Shown piece after piece: positions 32,552-41,531 of a stretch of DNA of 64,000 bases (its first letter is position 1; each line of letters opens with the position of its first letter). The notes under the pieces were generated by a model. It did not search any database, was not told the DNA's origin, and was given only the letters and a program-made list of their open reading frames with translations. This DNA comes from Acinetobacter higginsii (GTDB taxonomy: Bacteria > Pseudomonadota > Gammaproteobacteria > Pseudomonadales > Moraxellaceae): the NCBI RefSeq assembly GCF_000369525.1, contig NZ_KB850070.1:1-64000 (forward strand), written 5' to 3'. Position numbers and translations under genes: made by a program.

Positions 32552-34006
32552 ATGAACAGTCAAACAAAAACAACCGCTATGACACCTCATGTTGATGTGA
32601 AACGGCTACATGATTTGCTTGAGCAGCAAAAAGCAGCTTACCAACGCCATCCTGTGCCAAGCGCCAAAGAACGTATTGAACGCTTAGCTCGACTTAAAAA
32701 CATCTTGATAAAGTATCAAGATCAATTTGCTAACGCAATTAGTCAAGATTATGGCAACCGTGCCATTATGGAAACCAAAATTGGCGAAGTTCTGACTTGT
32801 TTAGAACATATCAAATACTATAGCAAGAACTTAACTGAATGGATGAAACCATCTAAACGCCATATCAGCATGTTACACCAACCAGCAAAAGGCTGGGTAG
32901 AATATCAACCATTGGGTGTAATCGGGGTGATTGCACCATGGAACTACCCTTTATTACTTTCAGTCGGCCCATTGATCTGTGCTTTGGCTGCTGGTAACCA
33001 TACCATGATCAAAATTTCGAGTGCTTCTTCAAATTTTGGTTATGTACTTGAAAATGCCCTTTCTGAAGCATTCCCACAAGAGTTGGTTGCTGTCGTGAAT
33101 GGTGGTGGCGTTATTTCAGATGCATTCAGTCATCTCGCTTTTGATAAAATGATTTTTACAGGCTCAACCTCTGTCGGTAAAACGGTGATGGCAGCAGCAG
33201 CAGAGAATCTTGTTCCAGTGATTTTAGAGCTTGGCGGAAAATCGCCTGCACTGGTTCATTCAGCCATGAATATTCGCGACGTGGCACAACGTATTGCGGT
33301 AGGTAAGCTATGGAATGCGGGTCAAACCTGTGTTGCACCTGACTATATGTTCTTGCCTAAAGGTAAAACAGCAGAGTTCACCAAGCACTACAATGACTTT
33401 GTGACCACAATGTACCCAAGCTTGCGTGACAATAACGACTACACCTCTATTGTGAATGACAAGCAATATAATCGTCTACAAGGTTACTTAGAGGATGCTC
33501 GTGACCAAGGTGCAACGATTGTTGAACTAAATGCCAAGAATGAGTCTTTAACTGAAGTTCGTAAGATTGCGCCGACCTTATTAACAGGCGTGACCACTGA
33601 AATGGAAATTATGAAGAATGAGATCTTTGGTCCAATTCTGCCTATTTTAGAATACGACCATATCGACGATGCACTTCAGTTCATTAATAGTCGCCCACGT
33701 CCATTAGCTTTCTATTACTTCGATATCGATAGTGCACGTGCTGATTATGTCGCAGGACGTACCCATTCAGGACATTTTGGTATCAACCAAGTTCTTACCC
33801 ACGTGGCGCAGGATGATCTGCCATTTGGTGGCATTGGTGCATCAGGTATGGGCAAATATCATGGTAAAGAAGGCTTCTTTAGCTTCTCACATGAACGTTC
33901 AATGATGTCCAACCCGGTGAGCCCTAAACTTTACAGTTTAAAATTCATCCTACCACCTTATAATAAAGCAACGCATAAACTGCTTTTAAAAACACTATTT
34001 CGTTAA
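32552..34006 (+). CDS. Coniferyl-aldehyde-dehydrogenase-type ALDH
   Basis: NAD(P)-dependent aldehyde dehydrogenase of the class-3-like group, 484 residues. The catalytic residues are present: E226 in LELGGK and C260 in NAGQTC. The Rossmann segment FTGSTSVGK is intact. The C-terminus carries a hydrophobic/basic tail (FILPPYNKATHKLLLKTLFR) that could touch the membrane, as in long-chain aldehyde dehydrogenases. The substrate may be an aromatic or a fatty aldehyde. Probably controlled by the divergent TetR protein. Confidence 0.88.
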   Translation: MNSQTKTTAMTPHVDVKRLHDLLEQQKAAYQRHPVPSAKERIERLARLKNILIKYQDQFANAISQDYGNRAIMETKIGEVLTCLEHIKYYSKNLTEWMKPSKRHISMLHQPAKGWVEYQPLGVIGVIAPWNYPLLLSVGPLICALAAGNHTMIKISSASSNFGYVLENALSEAFPQELVAVVNGGGVISDAFSHLAFDKMIFTGSTSVGKTVMAAAAENLVPVILELGGKSPALVHSAMNIRDVAQRIAVGKLWNAGQTCVAPDYMFLPKGKTAEFTKHYNDFVTTMYPSLRDNNDYTSIVNDKQYNRLQGYLEDARDQGATIVELNAKNESLTEVRKIAPTLLTGVTTEMEIMKNEIFGPILPILEYDHIDDALQFINSRPRPLAFYYFDIDSARADYVAGRTHSGHFGINQVLTHVAQDDLPFGGIGASGMGKYHGKEGFFSFSHERSMMSNPVSPKLYSLKFILPPYNKATHKLLLKTLFR

Positions 34007-34013
34007 GCTGGTT

Positions 34014-34051
34014 AAGGCATGAGCTATCACACCAGTTCATGCCTTGTTTTT
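34014..34051 (+). terminator. Terminator of the ALDH gene
   Basis: AAGGCATGA, 14-base loop, TCATGCCTT, then GTTTTT. Confidence 0.8.
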
Positions 34052-34062
34052 ACCAAATTCGC

Positions 34063-34091
34063 TTGTCTTTTAATCGTATTTTTGGTATAAA
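34063..34091 (+). promoter_or_regulatory. rpmB-rpmG promoter
   Basis: TTGTCT (34063-34068), a 17-bp spacer and TATAAA (34086-34091), about 84 bp before rpmB. Confidence 0.6.
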
Positions 34092-34174
34092 ACGCCCCTT
34101 GAATGATTTCATCCGTTTACTTGAATGGCTAGTTGCACGAAACAGTGCTATATAAACTAGCAATGGAGTTCACC

Positions 34175-34411
34175 ATGTCTAAGGTTTGCCAAGTTACCGG
34201 CAAGCGTCCTATCGTTGGTAACAACGTATCGCACGCAAACAACAAAACCAAACGCCGGTTCGAGCCGAACCTGCACCACCACCGTTTTTGGTTAGAAAGC
34301 GAAAAGCGTTTTGTACGTCTTCGTCTAACTACTAAAGGTATGCGTATTATTGATAAATTGGGTATTGAGAAAGTTGTTGCTGATCTCCGTGCTCAAGGTC
34401 AAAAGATCTAA
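34175..34411 (+). CDS. rpmB: 50S ribosomal protein L28
   Basis: A 78-residue ribosomal protein. The N-terminus [28 protein letters not shown] is diagnostic, including the single Cys near the N-terminus. GGAG seven bases before ATG 34175 sets the start; the frame runs on upstream without a ribosome site. rpmG follows 12 bp later, the conserved pair. Confidence 0.96.
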   Translation: MSKVCQVTGKRPIVGNNVSHANNKTKRRFEPNLHHHRFWLESEKRFVRLRLTTKGMRIIDKLGIEKVVADLRAQGQKI

Positions 34412-34423
34412 GGAGTCTGAACA

Positions 34424-34579
34424 ATGCGTGATAAGATTCGCCTCGTTTCTACAGCTGGTACTGGTTATTTCTATACCACTACTAAGAACAAACGTACTAT
34501 GCCGGAAAAAATGGAAATCAAAAAATTTGATCCAAAAATCCGTCAACACGTAATCTTCAAAGAAGCTAAAATTAAATAA
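34424..34579 (+). CDS. rpmG: 50S ribosomal protein L33
   Basis: A 51-residue ribosomal protein ([19 protein letters not shown]...[17 protein letters not shown]...KEAKIK). It lacks the paired zinc-binding cysteines, so it is the zinc-independent form. AAGGAG overlaps the end of rpmB. A terminator follows directly. Confidence 0.96.
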   Translation: MRDKIRLVSTAGTGYFYTTTKNKRTMPEKMEIKKFDPKIRQHVIFKEAKIK

Positions 34580-34595
34580 TTTTAGTTCTTTAAAA

Positions 34596-34624
34596 AAACG
34601 ACTTCTCTTGAAGTCGTTTTTTTT
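34596..34624 (+). terminator. Terminator of rpmB-rpmG
   Basis: AAACGACTTC, loop TCTT, GAAGTCGTTT and a T8 run. Confidence 0.9.
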
Positions 34625-34805
34625 GCCTAAAAAATGTATTTTATTTAAATGAAATGCTTGAAAATGACTTACATGATTTTTTTTGATAAATAAAAAAATT
34701 GTCATCAACAAATTCGATTTTAGTTGTTACACTTTATTCGCTGTTTTCTTGGCATGTTTTATGCTCATTTATTTTCCCCTTAACCGCAAAGATTAAGGAA
34801 CCGCA

Positions 34806-36521
34806 ATGCCACATGATGTTGATTTAATTATTTTACTTGCTGTTGGTTTTGGTATGGCCCTTATTTTTGGCTATATCGCAGCACGTCTACGTCTCCCTCC
34901 TTTGATTGGTTATTTAGTTGCAGGCATTATTATTAGTCCCAATACGCCTGGCGTAGTCGGTGACATGCAGCTCGCCAATCAGCTGGCTGAACTGGGGGTA
35001 ATGTTCCTCATGTTCGGTGTCGGGATGCATTTCTCCCTCAAAGATTTACTGCAAGTACGTCGTATTGCTGTGCCTGGTGCAATTTTGCAGATTGCAGTGG
35101 CAACCTTACTTGGGATCGCAGTCTCTATGTTTTGGGGCTGGAGCTTTGGCTCTGCACTGATCTTCGGCTTAAGCTTGTCTTGTGCCAGTACCGTTGTTCT
35201 ACTCAAGGCATTGGGTGATCGCGGCTTACTGGACTCAGTGAATGGAAAAATTGCTGTTGGCTGGCTCTTGGTTGAAGACCTCGTGATGGTTTTAGCCTTG
35301 GTCCTTCTACCCGCAACAGCGGTATTACTCGGTGGACAGGCACTACCTGGGACAGATACATCACAAAGCATCTGGATCACGATTGGCATTACCCTGCTCA
35401 AAGTGACAGGCTTTATCGCCTTCATGCTGATTATTGGTAAGCGACTTGTACCCATGATCATGCAATTCGTGGCACGTTTAGGTTCTCGTGAGCTGTTTAC
35501 ACTCACTGTTGTTGCAGCTGCGGTTTCAATTGCATACGGCTCTTACGCGGTGTTCGGCGTATCTATGGCCCTTGGCGCATTCTTTGCGGGTATGGTGGTA
35601 AAAGAGTCTGACTTTAGCCACCGTGCAGAAGAGGAAACATTGCCATTACGTGAAATTTTCGCAATTTTGTTCTTTGTTTCAGTCGGCATGCTGTTTGATC
35701 CGAGCATTCTGGTAGAAGAGCCGTTACGTATTTTAGCTGTCGTTGCGATTATCATGGTGGGCAAGACCCTAGCGGCTATGGCGCTGGTATTGTTCTTCCG
35801 CTACCCAATCAATACCGCCTTAACCGTAGGCGCAAGTTTGGCGCAAATCGGTGAGTTCTCCTTTATCTTGGCGACACTCGGTTTATCATTAGGTTTATTG
35901 ACGCCTGATGCGCAAAATCTGATTCTTGCAGGCGCATTATTCTCAATTACCCTGAACTCATTTGTGTTCTCTGCAATTGAACCTGTACAGCGCTGGATTC
36001 GTGAACGCTCGCATTTAGCACGTTTATTAGAACGTAGTGGTGACCCACTGGCCATGTTGCCCGATGAGGTAGATCAAGCTTATCTACGCGATCAGGTGGT
36101 GATTATTGGCTATGGTGGTGTCGGCCGTCGTATCAGTGAAAACCTGATGGAGCAAAACATCAAAGTGGTGATTGCTGAAGAAAATCGTGAAATTGTTGAA
36201 AAACTACGTAGCCAAGGCATTGCGGCGGTCAGTGGTGAAGCGACTGAACCCAATGTATTGATTCAGGCACATATTCAACATGCCCGTTTGTTAGTCATTT
36301 CACCAATGGATATTTTAGATATTCATCGTATCGTGGACATTTCAAAACAGCTAAATCCTGAAATTCAGGTCCTTATTTGCGCAGAGAGTAAAGAAGAAAC
36401 TGTGGTGATACGCGAAGAAAATATTGGTGAAGTGTTCTACGCCAAAGAAGAAATGGCAAAAAATATGAGCCATCATATTCTCAGTCAAATCGAACTGGCG
36501 CATCAATCCGAAGCCCACTAA
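34806..36521 (+). CDS. ybaL: Monovalent cation:proton antiporter-2 (CPA2), YbaL/Kef type
   Basis: An inner-membrane antiporter of 571 residues. The N-terminal 390 residues have about 12 hydrophobic segments with family motifs (LPPLIGYLVAGIIISP, LMFGVGMHFSLKDL, FGVSMALGAFFAGMVV, VGMLFDP). A cytoplasmic RCK/TrkA-N domain follows from about residue 430, with the nucleotide motif GYGGVGRR. The likely function is potassium or sodium efflux in exchange for protons, gated by nucleotide. It is followed by its own terminator. Confidence 0.92.
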   Translation: MPHDVDLIILLAVGFGMALIFGYIAARLRLPPLIGYLVAGIIISPNTPGVVGDMQLANQLAELGVMFLMFGVGMHFSLKDLLQVRRIAVPGAILQIAVATLLGIAVSMFWGWSFGSALIFGLSLSCASTVVLLKALGDRGLLDSVNGKIAVGWLLVEDLVMVLALVLLPATAVLLGGQALPGTDTSQSIWITIGITLLKVTGFIAFMLIIGKRLVPMIMQFVARLGSRELFTLTVVAAAVSIAYGSYAVFGVSMALGAFFAGMVVKESDFSHRAEEETLPLREIFAILFFVSVGMLFDPSILVEEPLRILAVVAIIMVGKTLAAMALVLFFRYPINTALTVGASLAQIGEFSFILATLGLSLGLLTPDAQNLILAGALFSITLNSFVFSAIEPVQRWIRERSHLARLLERSGDPLAMLPDEVDQAYLRDQVVIIGYGGVGRRISENLMEQNIKVVIAEENREIVEKLRSQGIAAVSGEATEPNVLIQAHIQHARLLVISPMDILDIHRIVDISKQLNPEIQVLICAESKEETVVIREENIGEVFYAKEEMAKNMSHHILSQIELAHQSEAH

Positions 36522-36535
36522 ATATGTTCAAAAAT

Positions 36536-36566
36536 AAAAAAGCGTACTTAAAGTACGCTTTTTTAT
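36536..36566. terminator. Bidirectional terminator
   Basis: AGCGTACTT and AAGTACGCT around a one-base loop, with A and T runs. It lies between the convergent ybaL and the 92-residue gene. Confidence 0.87.
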
Positions 36567-36575
36567 TTTGTGAGA

Positions 36576-36854
36576 TTAACTCAAGTGTGGAGGTTGCTCA
36601 TCGACGACTTCGGCCTGCCACTCATTCATCTGCTTTTCTAACAGACCAAACAAAGCCGCTTGAATCATGTGCTGTGCGACAGTTGCTGTTTGATCGCCAA
36701 GTATGGCTTTGACCTCATCACTAAACTGTATCTTAACTAAAGGCTCATTTTCAGAACCCGCATTGCGCAAAGCCAGCTCACCACCCTCGAGTTGGACCAA
36801 CTCAAGAACTGCTTCTTGATTACCAAATAATTCTTTTAACTGTTGCATTGACAT
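36576..36854 (-). CDS. Small conserved hypothetical protein
   Basis: An acidic cytoplasmic protein of 92 residues. It has an N-terminal amphipathic helix, a beta hairpin-like LELVQLEGGELALRNAGSENEPLVKIQFS, and a C-terminal helix (TVAQHMIQAALFGLLEKQMNEW). I do not recognise a family. GGAG eight bases before the ATG. It stands just downstream of the DUF6586 gene on the same strand. Confidence 0.78.
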   Translation of the reverse strand: MSMQQLKELFGNQEAVLELVQLEGGELALRNAGSENEPLVKIQFSDEVKAILGDQTATVAQHMIQAALFGLLEKQMNEWQAEVVDEQPPHLS

Positions 36855-36957
36855 AAATTTTCTCCATGCTTCAACATGGTGGCAAAGTATTTTGCGCTCA
36901 CGTCTTATTTATATAAGTACTGTTGGCATAGATTTCAAGTCGCTTTAAACATTCGAC

Positions 36958-37461
36958 TTAGAACTCAACCATTTCATTACGGAAACCATCAATTAAATGA
37001 CTCAATTCACGATGCCACTCACGTAAAATTTTGGCATCGGGCAACCAAGCCTGTGGGCTTTGGGTGACCTTGATGATCAGGTTTGAGGACGTCTCATTTT
37101 CAGGTTCAGGTGCTGTTGGCTCAGGTGCATATTGACACATACGGTACGCACGCTTTAATTCTGCCACAAAACCATCTTTAGCCAATTGCTGCAAAACTAG
37201 AACCTCAGGTGAAACCTGCCCTTTATCTGCCATATGCTCTTCAATCGATTTAAAGGTCGGCTGTAAATCATTGAGACGGTAATAACGCACCAGTTCCTGC
37301 AAGAACGCTAAAAGTGCACCATGCAAATGGAAAACCGCAGCTTCGCGATAAGCCTGTGCCTGCTGAATATGCTCAGTTTGCTCCGCTTGTTGACATGCAA
37401 GACGAGCAAAATACAGTTTTTGATTGGTACGATCTGCATGATAACGAGCAACACGGGACAT
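36958..37461 (-). CDS. DUF6586-type protein
   Basis: A helical cytoplasmic protein of 167 residues. The segment RTNQKLYFARLACQQAE with AYREAAVFHLHGALLAFLQELVRYY strongly resembles a Pseudomonas/Acinetobacter family of unknown function (DUF6586, from memory). A Pro/Glu-rich linker near residue 115 precedes a conserved C-terminal SWLPDAKILREWHRELSHLI-like segment. AAGGA before ATG 37461 gives the start. Confidence 0.78.
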   Translation of the reverse strand: MSRVARYHADRTNQKLYFARLACQQAEQTEHIQQAQAYREAAVFHLHGALLAFLQELVRYYRLNDLQPTFKSIEEHMADKGQVSPEVLVLQQLAKDGFVAELKRAYRMCQYAPEPTAPEPENETSSNLIIKVTQSPQAWLPDAKILREWHRELSHLIDGFRNEMVEF

Positions 37462-37643
37462 AATATTTTCCTTCAAGATCCTTTCGCTTGGTTTAGGGAC
37501 TATTGAGATTACACCTTACGAGCTGATTACGCTGCGATCAAAGCAGTGCTTTACTCTTGCTCAGGGGTACAGCTGAAATATCAATAGACCCTACCTAAGA
37601 TTAAATGCTTTAATGATAAAATCAATATCTTTTGAGCCTACCC

Positions 37644-37988
37644 ATGCGTCATATTCAACAAGCCATACTGAGCTTAATATGCTGTGTGGTCATCCCAACT
37701 ACCTATAGCTGTGAGCCCGCAGGATTAGACTGGGAAAAGCTCTATACAGATTATGATCTCAACCATGATCAAATGATCGATCAAAATGAATGGAAAAAAC
37801 TGATCCATTTACGAGGTCAACCCGTTGCTTGGCAAAAACAGGTCCTCACAATTGATTCTAAAAGAATAAAAATCTTTAAAGCCTTAGACCTTAATCGCAA
37901 TGGTCTGATCGACCAGCAAGAAATGATTAATATCTATCAATATTTTTCGAACCCTTGTCAGGGCTGGGGTTCAACTTGGGGTAAATAA
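37644..37988 (+). CDS. Secreted two-EF-hand protein
   Basis: A protein of 114 residues with a signal peptide (to about residue 22, then CEP). It has two canonical EF-hand loops: D38-L-N-H-D-Q-M-I-D-Q-N-E49 and D82-L-N-R-N-G-L-I-D-Q-Q-E93. Position 12 is Glu in both, as in calcium-binding hands. It is likely periplasmic and calcium-binding; the partner is unknown. The Cys after the signal region and a second near the C-terminus could form a disulfide. No operon partner. Confidence 0.82.
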   Translation: MRHIQQAILSLICCVVIPTTYSCEPAGLDWEKLYTDYDLNHDQMIDQNEWKKLIHLRGQPVAWQKQVLTIDSKRIKIFKALDLNRNGLIDQQEMINIYQYFSNPCQGWGSTWGK

Positions 37989-38000
37989 CGGTAGGATAAG

Positions 38001-38363
38001 TTATCCAATGTCCAACTCAAGCAGATAGAGTTTTCGTTTGGCAATGATTTGAATCGGTGGATCAATCGGACGAATATTACCAATAACCCAAGCAAAATAT
38101 CCTTCAGCCCAATACGTCGCACAAGCTGCGTCAACTTCATCAGATCGCCATGGATGCACGGATTCAATATCCACCAATGCAACTGCAAAACCAACCTCTT
38201 CATCCCCATCACTCAAAAGAAAGTTTTGATTCTCTACAATCATTAAATCTTTCAGTGGCAACATTTCAGGTTGCCATGAGCGAACTTCAAGAGTTTTTAT
38301 TTTCTTCGCTATTCGCTCAGCATTTGGTGCAACAATTGATAAAGCCGTATATTGCTTTAACAT
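38001..38363 (-). CDS. ASCH-domain protein
   Basis: A protein of 120 residues with the ASCH pattern: LSIVAPNAERIAKKIKTLEVRSWQPE (the basic KTLEVRSW pocket), DLMIVENQNF, VALVDIESVHPW and a C-terminal strand. ASCH proteins bind RNA or modified nucleosides, and some are amidohydrolases. It lies seven bases from the RRM protein gene on the same strand, so an RNA-related pair is plausible. Confidence 0.8.
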   Translation of the reverse strand: MLKQYTALSIVAPNAERIAKKIKTLEVRSWQPEMLPLKDLMIVENQNFLLSDGDEEVGFAVALVDIESVHPWRSDEVDAACATYWAEGYFAWVIGNIRPIDPPIQIIAKRKLYLLELDIG

Positions 38364-38369
38364 TGATAA

Positions 38370-38615
38370 TTAAGCTTTATCATCCGCAGCTTTGACACGA
38401 ATGCCTTGGCTTTTTACTTTCAAGGTATTTAAACCTTTAATTGCTTTAATCGCTTCACGTGGATTTGGCATTTCAACAAAACCAAAACCTTTCGATTTCC
38501 CCGTTGCTTCGTCTTTGACCACGACACAAGACTCAACTTTTCCATATGCTTTGAATAAGTCGAGAATTTCTGCATCAGTCACATTACGGTCTAAATTACG
38601 AACTAAAATTTTCAT
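38370..38615 (-). CDS. RNA-binding protein with one RRM domain
   Basis: An 81-residue single RNA-recognition-motif protein, as found in cyanobacteria and many gammaproteobacteria (often cold-induced). RNP2 is ILVRNL (residues 3-8) and RNP1 is KGFGFVEM (42-49), with both aromatic positions present. AGG before ATG 38615 fixes the start. It is transcribed with the ASCH gene. Confidence 0.92.
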   Translation of the reverse strand: MKILVRNLDRNVTDAEILDLFKAYGKVESCVVVKDEATGKSKGFGFVEMPNPREAIKAIKGLNTLKVKSQGIRVKAADDKA

Positions 38616-38679
38616 GTTAAAACCTAAAAGATGATTCATTGTAGAATCAATGAATCAAAAGAAATTGAATCTGCCTAGT

Positions 38680-40659
38680 TTAATCGAAATCAATGCCAAA
38701 ACCTAAATTGATTGTAGTCGTGCGAGAACGATTGCCTTGGGCATAGGCACGTGGAATATCTCGATGAATCTGAACATCGACTAAATGTTGAGGTAAATCA
38801 TTGAGGAAGTAACTTTCTATTTTTCTTCCTAGCTCATCATATTGATCTTGTGACCATAAATTTAAATTCTGTTTGGTCAAAATCAATTCATCTTCTGCAC
38901 GGGTTAAGGCCACGTACAGCACACGACGCTCCTCCTCAACATCATCAAAATCACCTTGTGCCCGTGCATGAGGATATTGATTCGGAGATACATGTGGGAC
39001 ATAACAGACTTTTTGTTCAGCACCCTTAGCTGAATGGATGGTAATCAGCGTCACTAAATCTTGGTCAGGCGTTTTATCAATTTCTGAGATAGAAATTGGA
39101 TCAAGCACATATTCCTCTAAGAACTCCCCAAGAGCACTGTGTTTACGTGCCAATTGCTTGACCAAATCAAAGTCTTTAACACGGCGTGACCAATCTTTGG
39201 TTTTATAATTATTTTCCAGCTGTTCATTTAGCGCATCTAGTGCGAGGCCAATACAAGCTTCAACATGCTGCTGCAATACATCAAGCTGCATCAAAATTAA
39301 AATCGCCTGTTGTGGTACTTTGCCATGCCGCTCTAAACGTTGGCAACGGGCTTCAATATCAGGCAATTGAATCAATTCTTGCGCCAATTTACTGGCACCC
39401 ACATCGCCCACGCCATCCCAAAGCGTCAGGAAACGCATCCAGGCTAAATCATCTTGTGGGTTTACGCTGACCCGAAGTAAGCTCAATACATCTTTAACAT
39501 GTGCAGACTCAAGCAGTTTTACCCCACCAACAAAACGATAAGGGATATTGGCTGCAATTAAAGCACCTTCCAAATAACGCCCACTAAAACCTGAGCGCAG
39601 CAACACCATATGTTCTGCCCAAGCCGCACCTTGCATATGACGACGATTCAAGTCCTGAATAATCCAATTGGCTTCTTCAAACTCATTACTCAAGATATGC
39701 AGTTGTGGCTTTAACCCTTTACCTCGATAGGCCTGTAGATGCTTGTCATATTCAATTTGGCTCTGCTCCAGCAGCCAATTGGATAAATCCAAAATACCTT
39801 GGGTCGAACGATAATTCATTTCCAGAGTCAGTACTTCAGCATCGGGTACACGTTCTTTAAAATGATGGATATTTTCAAAATCTGCGCCACGAAAGCCGTA
39901 AATGGATTGTGCATCATCCCCTACGCAAAATAGTTTCACCTTGCCAACTAAAGGCTGAAGCAAAGCCCATTGCAGTGGATTAGTATCCTGCATTTCATCG
40001 ACCAATAAGGCAGAACAAAAACCAGTGACCCACTTCACTAACTCTGGTGAACTTTGCAAATGCACGGCAACAATAGATAGGATGTCATCATAATCCAGAA
40101 AATTACGTTCTTGCTTGCGTTGCTCATAGGCTTTCATCAATTCAGCAATTTGAGCTTTATACTCAACCGCTTGGGGTAACTGCTCAACCAATGCATCTGA
40201 CAATTTGGTTTTGGTATTCCGCGCATAAGAATACAGATCGCACAACTCCGCAGCCTTCGGCAACACATTGCCCTTATCTTTGCCACGTAATAAGCGGAAC
40301 ATCAGCAATTGATCATCTCGATCAATAATACTGAATTGGCTCAGCCCAAAAGCACGTGGATTACGGCGCAATAGATACATACAAAATGTATGAAAGGTTG
40401 ATGCACGTAAACCTTTGGCCTGTACGCCCATATGTTGTTCAACACGCGTTACGATCTCACTTGCTGAACGTCGGGTAAAGGTCAGAATCTGAATTTGTTG
40501 CGCAGCTAAACCCTGATCAATTAAGTATGCTGCTCTTGCCACGATGGTTTTGGTTTTACCACAACCTGCTCCAGCCAAGACCAGACAATTTTGTGCTGTC
40601 GTTGTGGCTGCTTGTTTTTGTTGTGGATTCAGTTCATCAATTAGCTTGGCAAGCGTCAT
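38680..40659 (-). CDS. UvrD/Rep-family ATP-dependent DNA helicase
   Basis: A superfamily-1 3'-5' helicase of about 659 residues. Q motif region LNPQQKQAA, Walker A AGAGCGKTKT, motif II LLVDEMQDTN, motif III VGDDAQSIYGFRGAD, motif IV LEMNYRS, motif V TIHSAKGAEQ and motif VI VALTRAEDEL are all intact. It is shorter than UvrD (720) or Rep (673) and is probably a Rep-like or DNA-repair paralogue. There is no clear ribosome site; TTG 40671 and ATG 40659 are both possible starts. Confidence 0.9.
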   Translation of the reverse strand: MTLAKLIDELNPQQKQAATTTAQNCLVLAGAGCGKTKTIVARAAYLIDQGLAAQQIQILTFTRRSASEIVTRVEQHMGVQAKGLRASTFHTFCMYLLRRNPRAFGLSQFSIIDRDDQLLMFRLLRGKDKGNVLPKAAELCDLYSYARNTKTKLSDALVEQLPQAVEYKAQIAELMKAYEQRKQERNFLDYDDILSIVAVHLQSSPELVKWVTGFCSALLVDEMQDTNPLQWALLQPLVGKVKLFCVGDDAQSIYGFRGADFENIHHFKERVPDAEVLTLEMNYRSTQGILDLSNWLLEQSQIEYDKHLQAYRGKGLKPQLHILSNEFEEANWIIQDLNRRHMQGAAWAEHMVLLRSGFSGRYLEGALIAANIPYRFVGGVKLLESAHVKDVLSLLRVSVNPQDDLAWMRFLTLWDGVGDVGASKLAQELIQLPDIEARCQRLERHGKVPQQAILILMQLDVLQQHVEACIGLALDALNEQLENNYKTKDWSRRVKDFDLVKQLARKHSALGEFLEEYVLDPISISEIDKTPDQDLVTLITIHSAKGAEQKVCYVPHVSPNQYPHARAQGDFDDVEEERRVLYVALTRAEDELILTKQNLNLWSQDQYDELGRKIESYFLNDLPQHLVDVQIHRDIPRAYAQGNRSRTTTINLGFGIDFD

Positions 40660-40735
40660 ACAATCGGTCAATTAAAAACGAAATGCTATTTTAGCAGACT
40701 CAAGCCATTGAAATGTTTCCGACTACAAAAACAAA

Positions 40736-40764
40736 AAGAGCATGTGTATTACATGCTCTTAGTT
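40736..40764 (-). terminator. Terminator of the HdeD gene
   Basis: On the minus strand AAGAGCATGT, loop AATAC, ACATGCTCTT, then TTTGTTTTT. Confidence 0.82.
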
Positions 40765-40777
40765 TTAACTTGATCGT

Positions 40778-41350
40778 TTAAACCGTGGTTGAGCTATGTG
40801 GTAACTGCTTAATTGCACCAGCAAAAGTCAGGTAATTAATCCCTTGGAATAAAATATCAATCGCAAGGAACATCCCCAATACCCAGAACGGTGAATCAGG
40901 TGATGACAAGATCAGAATCCCGGTTAATAGGGTTAATATGCCTGAAAACAGCACCCATCCCCAGCCTGAAATTGGTCTAAGGATAAAGGCGTTCACGGTA
41001 CGGATAATCCCTGCAATAATTAAGGCAACCGCCAAGAAACTGGTGAGTACCACCGCGGTAATTACGGGTGTAGTAAACGCAAAGTAACCTGCTGCCAGAT
41101 ACAGCACACCAAACAAGGCCCACAACCAACGTGTCCCCCCTTTAAACACCATGAATGCGGCAACAAAATGCAAGATACCACCCAACATCATCAACACACC
41201 GAACAGCAATACCGCAGATAGTGTTGCAAAGGGTAAAGCCGCTAAAAGAACAAGGCCAAAAATAACTAATAATACGCCCAATAACAGATACCATTTACGA
41301 TCAGCGTGCAGCTGATTGCGAATTAGATCGTTACCCACTGTTTTCATCAT
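40778..41350 (-). CDS. HdeD/DUF308-family membrane protein
   Basis: An inner-membrane protein of 190 residues with six hydrophobic helices in three repeats (for example LLLGVLLVIFGLVLLAALPF, FGVLMMLGGILHFVAAFMVF, LFSGILTLLTGILILSS). The Acid-resistance HdeD fold is three copies of a two-helix unit. HdeD is tied to high-density acid resistance in E. coli; the role here is inferred only. It is monocistronic. Confidence 0.88.
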   Translation of the reverse strand: MMKTVGNDLIRNQLHADRKWYLLLGVLLVIFGLVLLAALPFATLSAVLLFGVLMMLGGILHFVAAFMVFKGGTRWLWALFGVLYLAAGYFAFTTPVITAVVLTSFLAVALIIAGIIRTVNAFILRPISGWGWVLFSGILTLLTGILILSSPDSPFWVLGMFLAIDILFQGINYLTFAGAIKQLPHSSTTV

Positions 41351-41531
41351 TATTTACTCTTTTATCATCAATGTTATATCTCTATATTGATCGCGTTTTT
41401 CACTGAGTTCTGTATAAGGCATGTTGAGAATTAATGACGGAATGTCAGAAAATGGATGTTTTCTTTGATCTTTTTAAGTTGTGTCATTATTTTTTTTTAA
41501 AGATATGGATAAGTCGGAACTTATCCACAAT

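Noticed and set aside
34979..35506. 175-codon frame antisense to ybaL
   Set aside because: The ybaL frame carries all family motifs; the antisense frame has none and no ribosome site.
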